Assembly: GCA_949373095.1 (NCBI GenBank)
Contig: CASIBY010000003.1
Coordinates: 109,631-173,630, forward strand
Direction of reading: 5' to 3'
DNA from: Candidatus Poseidoniaceae archaeon
GTDB lineage: Archaea > Thermoplasmatota > Poseidoniia > Poseidoniales > Poseidoniaceae
DNA: 64,000 nt
Positions within the stretch are counted from its first letter, which is position 1, and each line of letters opens with the position of its first letter. Below the pieces are notes generated by a model. The model did no database searches and was not told the origin of the DNA. It saw nothing but the letters and a program-made list of their open reading frames with translations. This document shows, piece by piece, positions 26,196 through 35,400 of this stretch. A program made the translations under genes and the position numbers.

Positions 26196-26269
26196 GGGCG
26201 TGTAGCACAGCTGGATAATGCACCGGCCTCCTAAGCCGGAGATCGCGGGTTCGAATCCTGCCACGCCCG
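26196..26269 (+). tRNA. tRNA-Arg (CCU)
   Basis: Acceptor stem GGGCGTG pairs with CACGCCC. The D-arm is AGCACAGCTGGATAATGC, the anticodon stem-loop is CCGGC-CTCCTAA-GCCGG giving anticodon CCT, and the T-arm is GCGGG-TTCGAAT-CCTGC. Discriminator base is G. No intron and no encoded CCA (sequence continues C then T-run). It decodes AGG. Confidence 0.95.
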
Positions 26270-26270
26270 C

Positions 26271-26278
26271 TTTTTATT
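26271..26278 (+). terminator. T-rich transcription terminator after tRNA-Arg
   Basis: TTTTTATT immediately follows the tRNA 3' end. Archaeal RNA polymerase ends at oligo-T tracts in the non-template strand without needing a hairpin. Fifty bases remain before the next gene start. Confidence 0.5.
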
Positions 26279-26325
26279 TGGACAAGAGCCATATTGAATA
26301 ATGCGTACGCAGGTACGGTGGCGAA

Positions 26326-27846
26326 GTGAAGGCGGGAGAAGAGGTTGAACTCACCGCGTCCTTGCCCGACCCTTACGGGCATGGATTTGACCGAACCGAA
26401 AATCCGATTCAGCGAACTGTTGAGAAGTGGCAACGGCAAGAAGAACTTCGGATGAAAGTCGGTACCTTTGCTCGCAAGCGCCTCCTTCTGTTGCTTCGGT
26501 TGTTATTGGGACTGAGTGTTGCTATTGTCGCTCTTGTCTCCGTCCTCTTTCCAGAGGCCGCCCCACCTAACCCTGGATACGTGATTTTGTTCTGGTTAGC
26601 GCCCCTTTCACTGTGCATCCTCCCCCCACTTCTTGCAGGAGAAGCAATGTGGCAGTCCATTCAAGCAAGAATATCTCTCCGAGAAATTGACGATAAAGCC
26701 ATCGGTGGAAAACTCTCATTGCGTTCTCAACCGGGGATGGACCGTATTTTGGAGGGGTTGACAGATGTCCGACGCCATAATTCAGTCAATGCATTACTAG
26801 CGTTCAGTGCGGTATTTTTACTTGGCCTTGGAACGGTAATCACAGTAGACTCGTTGGTTTGGAATCTCTCCTTCCTCGTAGCAATGACTCTTGGTTTTGC
26901 CCACACATTTCACTCCTATTTCACAACGGACGCAGTGCGCCAACAAGGCGATGAAATGCCCTGCTTGGTTCATCACGCGCCAACCCACCACCCAACACAA
27001 CTCGGGTCTATCTTGGGAGAACTCATCGTCCTCCATCTCGACCCCGACCTTTACCTAGAGTGGCTTGAATGGCTCAACGAATTTAGAAATAGCATCCTCC
27101 CTGGTTACGATAAAGACCAATCATGGGAGCGCGTATTGTACATTCTTCATCTTCATGCGAATGATGAACTCGACGATGAGAAAGCAATGGTTGAACTGAT
27201 AGAATTCATCCGACCAGACGCATTGAATGCAATCTTACTTGATGAATCATCCAAATTCAACTGGCGCTCTCTTCAACGCCTTCTGGAACACGCCCGAGTC
27301 TGGCAGCCGAGTGCATTTAGGCTTCTTGAGCGCCTTCAACTTGATTTGTTATCAGGCTCCCCGATGCTTCTTCGTTCACCTTGGAGAATGGACGTGGCCT
27401 TGGATTCTGAATGTGAAGAAGGTACAGGTCACCTTTTCATCGCTCTGAACAACCAATCGTTCAAACCCACAGTCGCCCGAATAGAAGTGGTTTGCCCCGG
27501 AGGCGAACCGGTTGTCCGTGACCATCGTTTCGAACTTCAACCCTGCCCCCCTCCACGCCACTCCGTTCAACTCAACGCTACAGGCGAAGACGATGCTCTG
27601 GATTGGGTGCCTCGGTATCTGCAAAAAGGCGTGGTTCTGTGGCTTGGTGTGGCTTGGAGCGGTAAACTACAGGGCGAGCGATACGTTCAGGTTATTCTTC
27701 GTGATGACGAAGGTGTCGTGATAGAATCACGAGTTTTACGAACCATCGTGAAAAACCGTAATAGCAGTCATTACAGGCAGAAGAATAAGAAGTTGGAACA
27801 AGCGCGTTCATGGTCTTCAAAACCGCTTCCCAAAACCCATTCTTGA
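26326..27846 (+). CDS. membrane protein of unknown function, 506 aa
   Basis: Opens at a GTG, with a charged 45-residue N-terminus then two helices (LLLLLRLLLGLSVAIVALVS and VILFWLAPLSLCILPPLLAG), a cytosolic amphipathic stretch, and two further helices around residues 160-205 (LLAFSAVFLLGLGTVITVDS, SFLVAMTLGFAHTF). The remaining 300 residues are soluble, helical up to about 360, then beta-rich from DVALDSECEEGTGHLFIALN, like a sandwich domain, with a basic C-terminus. No family was recognised. Codon use resembles neighbours. It stands alone between tRNA-Arg and the flavoprotein. Confidence 0.65.
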   Translation: MKAGEEVELTASLPDPYGHGFDRTENPIQRTVEKWQRQEELRMKVGTFARKRLLLLLRLLLGLSVAIVALVSVLFPEAAPPNPGYVILFWLAPLSLCILPPLLAGEAMWQSIQARISLREIDDKAIGGKLSLRSQPGMDRILEGLTDVRRHNSVNALLAFSAVFLLGLGTVITVDSLVWNLSFLVAMTLGFAHTFHSYFTTDAVRQQGDEMPCLVHHAPTHHPTQLGSILGELIVLHLDPDLYLEWLEWLNEFRNSILPGYDKDQSWERVLYILHLHANDELDDEKAMVELIEFIRPDALNAILLDESSKFNWRSLQRLLEHARVWQPSAFRLLERLQLDLLSGSPMLLRSPWRMDVALDSECEEGTGHLFIALNNQSFKPTVARIEVVCPGGEPVVRDHRFELQPCPPPRHSVQLNATGEDDALDWVPRYLQKGVVLWLGVAWSGKLQGERYVQVILRDDEGVVIESRVLRTIVKNRNSSHYRQKNKKLEQARSWSSKPLPKTHS

Positions 27847-27944
27847 ATAAAAAGGGACTCTAAAAATTACTCTTTGTCGCAGGCAAAAGAAGCGCGCTCC
27901 TTATGGCGGGCCGACGCTTCGGTAAAAATGTCGGAAGTGAAGTC

Positions 27945-29564
27945 ATGGAAGCATGGGATGTCATCGTTTTAGGAGACGGCCCGGCAGCATTGCATGCTGC
28001 TGCCGAAGCTGCAAAAGAAGGAGCCAACACGTTGTTGATGTCAGCAACAGGACTCGGGCAGCCTGGGATGGGCCCACTTACTGGACTTTCAGCCCCACTT
28101 CAAGAATCCAATAACCGCAGTCATCGCGAGGATACCATTCGCTGTGGTGAATTTCTTTCTGACCAAGACATGGTATCGACAACTACAGCAAAGGCGGTTA
28201 AGATCGTTGATTTGCTTGAGCGTAGAGGCCTAAATTTCCGCAGAGACGCGCAAGGACTTCCTATGGTTCGAAAAGCACTCGGCCATTCACAACCTCGAAA
28301 TGTTGGTGCTGGAAGTACCACTGCTCGTGAATTACAACAAATCAGTGAAGAGCAATGCATGCGCCATGGCGTTATCCGCAGAGGTGACCAAATCCCCCTC
28401 ACGCTGGTCAACAACAATCAAACCGTAACTGGGCTAATTGCCCTTGACATGGTTAACGGACGCGTTATGGGTCTACAATGCAAAGCCCTCATCATCGCTG
28501 ACGAAGGCTTTGACGGCGCATTTACTAGTGGAATTTCCGGCTTGGGTATGGACCTGGCCTTCAGGGCCGGTGTCCCACTTCGTGACATGGAATTCGTCAT
28601 GAAGCACCCCCTGGTCATCAAAGGAACCAATCTCTTCCTCCCTCTCGACCTTCTTTCTGACGGAGCACGTATCCATGAAGGAAGCGGCGCACCCATTGAA
28701 GTCAACTCGATGAGTCCAATTGAGGCTTGTGCAGCAATTGAAGCGGCCGTCCAACCTGTACTCGATGCAAGAGAAATGGAGTCTAACGCCACATGGTGGG
28801 GCTCAATCTTCCGTCTCGTTCAGCAACGAACTGGTATTGACATGAATCGCCAAACGATCGCATTGGAACCTGTTGCGGGGCATACAATTGGTGGACTGCC
28901 AGTAGACCTCAACGGGCGATGCGTCGTCAACACATGGGCTCGCTGGTTCACTGGACTTTACGCAGCCGGCGATGCAGCCTGTACGGGCATGCATGGCGCA
29001 GCTGCCCTACCCGGTAACCGAATGCTCGACGGACTATGTTCTGGACTTGCCGCGGGAAATCACGCTGGCCAATGGGTCAAAGGCCGTACGTTTGGCTCTG
29101 CAGATGCACTGACCTCCTCTCTCGAACAATCATCTGCAGACCTTTCAGCAATGCTTGGTGATGGAGAAGGAACGCACGTTGTACGCTGTGGTACCGTAAT
29201 GGCCTCTGTTCGCGCAGCACTTGCCGCCACTTCGTCCTACACGCATGATTCCCTTAGCACCCTCTTGACCAAACTTGAATCAGCTTCGGTTGCTGCCGAA
29301 TCAATTCATCTTGACCAAGCCTCACTCATCGCTAATACCAACCTCTTGGAAATTTTCAGAACGCAAGCATCGGTACGAATGCTCATTGCTTCTACACAAT
29401 CCGGATTGGCACGCGAAGAATCAAGAGGAACCTTCCAACGAAGCGACTTTGAATCCTCAAACGAAGCCTTTCTTCACCACAACACTGTCGACCATCTTGG
29501 GTCCATTGGAACTCTTGCTCTCAAGAAAGGAGAGGGTGGGCACTGGGTACTTCCTCCACAATGA
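27945..29564 (+). CDS. succinate dehydrogenase/fumarate reductase-type flavoprotein subunit
   Basis: Oxidoreductase with covalently or tightly bound FAD, resembling SdhA/FrdA/L-aspartate oxidase. The FAD motif is WDVIVLGDGPAALHAAAEAA, the central part has GHTIGGLPVDLNGRCVVNTW (family H-x-x-G-G-I/L), and the late FAD segment is GLYAAGDAACTGMHGAAALP with GNRMLDGLCSGLAAG. A catalytic Arg is plausible in the FRxxxxLPMVRK region. Partner iron-sulfur and membrane anchor subunits are missing nearby, so it may work with distant sdhBCD or alone. The ATG at 27945 places the FAD motif at residue 4 as in relatives; an ATG at 27903 is also open. Confidence 0.83.
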   Translation: MEAWDVIVLGDGPAALHAAAEAAKEGANTLLMSATGLGQPGMGPLTGLSAPLQESNNRSHREDTIRCGEFLSDQDMVSTTTAKAVKIVDLLERRGLNFRRDAQGLPMVRKALGHSQPRNVGAGSTTARELQQISEEQCMRHGVIRRGDQIPLTLVNNNQTVTGLIALDMVNGRVMGLQCKALIIADEGFDGAFTSGISGLGMDLAFRAGVPLRDMEFVMKHPLVIKGTNLFLPLDLLSDGARIHEGSGAPIEVNSMSPIEACAAIEAAVQPVLDAREMESNATWWGSIFRLVQQRTGIDMNRQTIALEPVAGHTIGGLPVDLNGRCVVNTWARWFTGLYAAGDAACTGMHGAAALPGNRMLDGLCSGLAAGNHAGQWVKGRTFGSADALTSSLEQSSADLSAMLGDGEGTHVVRCGTVMASVRAALAATSSYTHDSLSTLLTKLESASVAAESIHLDQASLIANTNLLEIFRTQASVRMLIASTQSGLAREESRGTFQRSDFESSNEAFLHHNTVDHLGSIGTLALKKGEGGHWVLPPQ

Positions 29565-29594
29565 AGAAAGGCATCGTAGTCCTCGCTTGAGGCA

Positions 29595-30023
29595 ATGGTA
29601 ACCCTCTTCGAGAATATTCTGCGTGGCGAAATCCCTTCACATTTTGTTGCACAAGGGGATCAATGGTTTGCCTTTCTTGATATTTTCCCCCGGCGCCCTG
29701 GACATACCTTGGTGATTCCTCGCCGCGGCGTTCAGCGGCTAAGCGAATTGAATTCGGATGAGCGTGGGGCACTGATGGAAGGGGTTGCTGAGGTGCAGCA
29801 GGTACTCGGACGACATTTTTCCACTTCCGACTTCACCGTTTGCATCCATGATGGTCCATTGGCGGGACAAGAAGTCCCCCACGTCCACATTCATGTCATT
29901 CCTCGCAACGAGGGCGACGGTGGAGCGACATTGATGGCTATGTGGCCGACACAAGGGGCTGGGGAACCAAACCATCCCGAACTCGAACGTCTTTCTTCTG
30001 CTTTGCATGGAGGGAGTAACTAA
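29595..30023 (+). CDS. HIT-family hydrolase
   Basis: Histidine-triad nucleotide hydrolase or transferase, acting on AMP-lysine-like, diadenosine or sugar-nucleotide phosphoesters. TLFENILRGEIPSHFV is the classic start, DIFPRRPGHTLVIPRR the middle strand, and QEVPHVHIHVIPRNEGD carries the H-x-H-x-H active site. Length 142 is normal. The stop TAA shares its final A with the ATG of the acyltransferase (TAATG), implying translational coupling. The initiation codon is the ATG at 29595. Confidence 0.92.
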   Translation: MVTLFENILRGEIPSHFVAQGDQWFAFLDIFPRRPGHTLVIPRRGVQRLSELNSDERGALMEGVAEVQQVLGRHFSTSDFTVCIHDGPLAGQEVPHVHIHVIPRNEGDGGATLMAMWPTQGAGEPNHPELERLSSALHGGSN

Positions 30024-31642
30024 TGGCCACGATTGTCACGGAAGAGGAAGATTTAGTACACAATGGAGAAGCACTCCCTATCCTTTCTTCCTCGGCTAAA
30101 AACATGCGAATGGATAAACTACTCGCCACACCTCTGCCAACTTACGATTCGACAATCCCAGGTTCATATTTCTGGACCAAGGTGGCGTTTTGGATGTGCA
30201 GGCGAGTGGCAGCTATCCAATTCAGGACCACATCATCTACCCGTGAAGCACCATTGGAAAAAGGCGGCGGCGGCTCAATGTGTTGCGCTTGGCATACCAA
30301 CGGCCTCATGGACCCCCTCGGAGTTTTTCTTCATCATCCCAAAGAATTTGTTGTTGGTGGGCGGCACGACCTCGTGACTCGGCCCCTACTAGGATGGTGG
30401 ACGCGAAAACTGGCTGTACAGCCGGTTGTGCGTAAAGCAGAATTGCTTCGGGGAGGATGCACGGAAGATGAAGCCCAACACATCAATGGGCGGTCGCTCC
30501 TTGCACTTGCCAGCGGAATCACACACGGTTTTGGTTGCGTCCTCTTTCCGGAAGGAACGAGTCACGACAACTCGCACATGATACGGTTTCGAACCGGACC
30601 CTTTCGAACTGTTCTAGCAGCGGCAGCCCTTGCGAAAGCAAACGACCTTCCTATGCCAACGCTTCTTCCCGTAGGATTGCACTACCGGCGGCGTGAATAC
30701 TTCCGAACTGACAAATACATTGAGTTTGGAGAGCCCCTTGCTCTATCTGAAGAAAGCATACCCGATGAGTTGGTACAGGCAGTAGCCAAAGGCAGTTGGG
30801 TAGAACCTCCTGCAGAAATAGTGTTTGCAGTCCGTGACAAACTCCAAGAAAAATTACCGGCATTTACCGCACATACCGACTCATGGGAAGAGCATCGAGG
30901 GGTTCACCTTCTTGCCCACGTGGAGGCTAGAATGAATAAAACCCCACTTGCTACATGGCAAGATGAAGTTCACGCGGCACGTGCCGTGAAAAAGAAAATT
31001 AGAAAACCATCCAATGCGCTTCCTCCGCCCCCCCTAGAAGGTAAGCGTATCACTGATGCAACCTTAGCCGCTGAAATTCTAGAGGGCCAAGGATTGGACG
31101 GGCGAGACCTCAATTTAGCCGGCGATGGATTGCGTCGAGCGAATCCACTTCACATGCTTCCGATGTTATTACGCGCTCTTCTCTTCTTGACGTTCCTTCC
31201 ATTTTCTGTAACGTCCTTGGGATTCCAAATTGCCTTGGGCCGCCTGCTTGGAGATTCAACCGATGAAGGGCAGGACGCCCGAACCAGTTATCAGTTCCTA
31301 GCAGCATTCTTTGGCTCCCTCCTCGTTTGGCCACTTATTGCAGCATTATGGCTTGGGGTGGGATTCATGTTTCACGAATCTCTTACTTCTCTCCTAGGGG
31401 TTGATTGGCGAATTGCTCTTGGCGAGTCAAACATTCTTCGGGTTGCTGCAGCAAGCCTGGCTTACCTTGCTCTTTTTCCTGTATTTTGGTTCAGCGGCAA
31501 AACCTTCTCATGGACGTGGGATGATTACGTGGACGCCCGAAAAGCATGGCGGCGACGATGGATGAAGGATGACGACCGACAGAACCTCACTCGGCTGTTG
31601 AAAAACCTCCTTGAAGCAAACGAAACCGTGACGAATTCCTAA
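30023..31642 (+). CDS. PlsC-like acyltransferase with C-terminal membrane domain
   Basis: The acyltransferase core lies at residues 85-260. CCAWHTNGLMDPLGVFLHHP holds the H-x4-D catalytic motif, FVVGGRHDL the second block, VLFPEGTSHDNSHM the F-P-E-G substrate motif, and LLPVGLHYRRREYFR the last block. Residues 340-539 include four hydrophobic helices, e.g. LLRALLFLTFLPFSVTSLGF and PLIAALWLGVGFMFHESL. The family normally acylates lysophosphatidate. In an archaeon with ether lipids its acceptor and acyl donor are unclear. It is coupled to the HIT gene and followed 38 nt later by a 211-aa protein. The membrane-domain extension is longer than bacterial PlsC. Confidence 0.85.
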   Translation: MATIVTEEEDLVHNGEALPILSSSAKNMRMDKLLATPLPTYDSTIPGSYFWTKVAFWMCRRVAAIQFRTTSSTREAPLEKGGGGSMCCAWHTNGLMDPLGVFLHHPKEFVVGGRHDLVTRPLLGWWTRKLAVQPVVRKAELLRGGCTEDEAQHINGRSLLALASGITHGFGCVLFPEGTSHDNSHMIRFRTGPFRTVLAAAALAKANDLPMPTLLPVGLHYRRREYFRTDKYIEFGEPLALSEESIPDELVQAVAKGSWVEPPAEIVFAVRDKLQEKLPAFTAHTDSWEEHRGVHLLAHVEARMNKTPLATWQDEVHAARAVKKKIRKPSNALPPPPLEGKRITDATLAAEILEGQGLDGRDLNLAGDGLRRANPLHMLPMLLRALLFLTFLPFSVTSLGFQIALGRLLGDSTDEGQDARTSYQFLAAFFGSLLVWPLIAALWLGVGFMFHESLTSLLGVDWRIALGESNILRVAAASLAYLALFPVFWFSGKTFSWTWDDYVDARKAWRRRWMKDDDRQNLTRLLKNLLEANETVTNS

Positions 31643-31680
31643 GGGTTCGGTTCAAACGGGAGGAAGCCCTGGGATGTTCC

Positions 31681-32316
31681 ATGACGCCTGAAGAAGTATC
31701 GGACCAGCTCAAACAATGGTTTACTGAAGAGCGCCTAACCGCTAAGGCCCAAAATGATCCAAGGGCTAATGCACACTTCCTTGTCCGATATCCTGGCGGA
31801 AAGCAAGGCCATATGTTCGCCGTAGTGATTCCAAAAGGCAGAGACCTCGTCGCCGTTTCAAGCATGACTCGAGTTGACGAAGGCCAACAAAAAGAAATGA
31901 AGGAGCACATGGATGACGAAGAAAGTGATTGGAGCGAATGGATTCATGAAAGTAGACTCCATTTGATACGCTCTGGCGTTGATTGGGTCGTCCACATGGG
32001 ACATCAAGAAGAGAAAAAACCAGGACCAATGCAGGCTTTCAACGTGAGCCTACCTATTTGGTTTGACGGGCTAAGCAAGAACGAGTTCATGAACAGTCTA
32101 CGTAAACTGTGGCTTGCGAAACTTGCTCTCATTCACGAAATTAAGTATTCCTACGGCCCAGGTGTCGGAAAACCGGGGCCTGTAGACGATTGGAAGAAGG
32201 CGAAAAGTGGACAAAATCAGCCGCCCATGGATGTCAGTGAAACGAACACACCTCAAGTCGAATACGATGAAAAGATGTCATTTGGCTCTGGATTCGACCC
32301 TTCAGAATGGGCATGA
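31681..32316 (+). CDS. hypothetical protein, 211 aa, possibly DUF2299-like
   Basis: The first 150 residues look like a small alpha/beta unit: a helical start EEVSDQLKQWFTEERLTAKA, strands HFLVRYPGGKQGHMFAVVIP and DLVAVSSMTRVD, then strands before a final helix (EFMNSLRKLWLAKLALIHEI). This outline resembles archaeal DUF2299 proteins with their chaperone-like fold, but I cannot confirm it. The last 50 residues are polar and probably disordered. No signal peptide or helix crosses a membrane. It lies downstream of the acyltransferase on the same strand with 38 nt between. Confidence 0.55.
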   Translation: MTPEEVSDQLKQWFTEERLTAKAQNDPRANAHFLVRYPGGKQGHMFAVVIPKGRDLVAVSSMTRVDEGQQKEMKEHMDDEESDWSEWIHESRLHLIRSGVDWVVHMGHQEEKKPGPMQAFNVSLPIWFDGLSKNEFMNSLRKLWLAKLALIHEIKYSYGPGVGKPGPVDDWKKAKSGQNQPPMDVSETNTPQVEYDEKMSFGSGFDPSEWA

Positions 32317-32449
32317 TAAAGCCATCCTCCGGGCTGTGCTTTCTCCCTTGAAAACGGGTCACTGGTCTTTGATAAATAAGACCGAAAGGGGACGCGGTTA
32401 AGTAGGAAGACACGCACCGTTTGACTGTTCTTTCACTAGAGGTGGCCCT

Positions 32450-35400
32450 ATGAATCAAAAAACAAAGTCAATCAGCCTTGCAACCCTCATGTTATTGTCC
32501 GTTATGTCCAGTTTGCTTATGGCAAGCGTCAGCGTAGCAGCAAGCACAGTTGTCATCACCGAAGCAGTCCAAATCGTTGACGGAGGAACATCCTCAGATG
32601 CACAAGCCTCAGTAGGTTCTGATAGTTCAGGAAACGTTCACGTCGTTTGGACCCGTAACAATCAACACCTCTACTATTCGATGCTGTCACCTCGTGGAGA
32701 AACACTCATCGACGCCACACAGGTAACCAATCCTGGCCTACACAAAATCTGGCATCCAGACATGAAGGTGGACGACCTCGACCGAGTTCACATTGTATGG
32801 GCCGACAAATCGGGCCAACATGCAATCATGTATACTGTGCTCAATCCATGGGCTTCACCAATGGACGGTTCCGCATCTGATGATGGAACCATTACTGCAA
32901 TCGATGATACCATCATTGAACGCCGTTCCCAAAACCGTGATTGGCCAGCCCTAGATATCGACAGCCAAAACAACGTCCACATCGTTTGGGAAGACAACTA
33001 CGACCAACTTGGTAAATTCTACAACCAACCTCAAATCTACTACTCAATGATTCAACCAGTTGTATCCTCTGGAGCCATCGTTACTTTGTTTGACGATACC
33101 CTTCTCACACCTATTATCGGGCACAAGGGGCACCCCGACGTCGTCGTTGACGCCAACGACTACGTCCAAATTGCTTGGGACGATACTCGCGGTGGTAAAG
33201 TTGAATTAGCCTTCATCGTTGACACCTCGGGTTCTATGTACACTGAGTGGGCAGATATCTGCACTGTCGTTTACGGAGGTAACTTTGCCTCTGGAAGTTA
33301 CTTCCAAGGAATCAAGCCTATGCTTGAAGTCGCTAACATGACCGTTTACGAAACCATTTACGGACTCGGCAACTCACTGCCCGGTGCAGCTAGTTCAGGA
33401 AACTGCCAAGCCTACAACCAGAACGCAGGACCCCGAACAACACCTCTTGGCCAAAATCCCGGTGATGATTCCGGCGGAATTCGCAAACTCCCAGGTACTG
33501 TCTACAACGGCAACACCTATTCCGGATATTCCGGAGAAGACTGGGGTCCAGGTTCAAACTGGGCTTGTCTTTCTTGGAAAGACGCTCAAGGAAACGTTCC
33601 AGGAAACCCTCCAACCGGTGACGACCACCGCTGGAACCCAAACGCAACAAAGATCGTAATTCCAGTTTCCGATGAAGGGCCAAAGGACGGAGATCCATCA
33701 CAACAGGCCGACGACAAAGCCTCGATTCAGGAAGCACACGACAACTGTCTACTTGCAGGCGTCATCCCAGTCGGACTTTACGGACAAGGATACGGTGGAG
33801 CGGGTAACATTCAATCTCACTTCATGGACTTGGTCCAGTGTCCAAACGGCATTGTCTCCACAAACACCCGTAACTGCCCAGGAAACACACTCGCCAACAC
33901 CGATTCCGGTGGTCAAGCATACGAGTTCCCTTCAGGAAGCGGTACAAACCAAATGGCCCTCCTCGTCGAAGCCATGGTCTATATCTCTACCAACAACTCT
34001 CGTGAAATCTACATGACGGTACTTGACCCCTATGCGAAGATGAACAACGACCCAACTTTCGTTCCGGGAGCAAACGGCCACTCCGTTAACGGACAAACCT
34101 ACGTTGAAGACACAGGCCCCGCTGCCGAAGGACATCTGGTTGTCGTGAATGACACCCGTGTAACCATCGATGACGCATACTCCTTCCACCCCTCCATTGG
34201 CGTAGACATGCAAGGAAACACGCACATCGCTTGGATGGACGGACGAGATTACGGATTTGAGAAGGATACCAATTACGAAGTCTACTACACAAAGCTGCGC
34301 CTTCAAGGTGCTGGTATTTGGGACGGTGCTGAAGAAGGATTGTCCACCTACGCTATCAAGAAGATTAACGATATTGCAATCTCCAACGTTGAAGGAAAGA
34401 ACGGCCTTCCCCCAGCATCACCTTATGCAGGAAACTCAGTCTTCCCATCATTGCTCACAGATGATCAAAACAACATCCATATCGCTTGGGTCGATTCAGG
34501 AAATACCTCAGCCAATGAGGAAATCATGTATGTTCGTCTTAATCAAACGGATTTGACCGGAGACGGCCTTACCGCTCTTGACCCGTGGGAAGCAATACCT
34601 GTAACCTCTTGGAATTCGAATAAATTAGGACCGAATAGTGGACGTCAGCCGAGCATTGGAATGCCTCCTGCCTTTTCCAACGATTTGGGAAGTGGAGCAC
34701 ACATTGCTTGGTCTGATACCAACAAGTGCGGCGATGATGGAAACAACAACCGATTCACCATCTGCTACTCTCACGTGCTTACCGGACAAGTTGACCTTGA
34801 TTACGAAGAAGGCGAGACTTTCTATCACGTGATTGAACCAGGGGAGCAAACCATCTACAACATGACGATGAACAATTCGACACCAGGTCCTAAGGACTTG
34901 GTTGCAGATACCTATGGGTTGAACATCTCTGGTGTTCCGTTGAACTGGACCGCTAACCTCTACTTTGCTTCCAATCATTCCAGCATCTTCCCAGACACTC
35001 CAATTTTCCTTGAAGGTGGAGAGGACATCCGCTTTTACATGCGTGTGCAAGCTCCGTCGATCTACCAGGCGAATGGAGACGAACTTGGCGAGATTAAGGT
35101 CACAGCTCAATCCTACAAGGACCCTGCAATTCAGAACGACATTACCACCCTTACATTGATGGATGTTGTTCACGGAATAAATCTGGATACATCGCACAGC
35201 ATGGCTGATATTGAACAGGGCCAAACGGCAATCTTCTCAATCACAATTACCAACACAGGAAACGTCAATGACGCTTTCGTGTTCTGGGATTCAAACAGTT
35301 TGGAAGGGCAGCAAGAATGGCTCTTGCCGTTCGGATGGCAGATCAATTTCCCGACACGGGTAGAACTTGACCCGGGGCAGTCTGTAACCAAGAATTTGGA

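Noticed and set aside
27945-29564. A succinate dehydrogenase operon
   Set aside because: Only the flavoprotein is present; the neighbours are a membrane protein of unknown function and a HIT gene.
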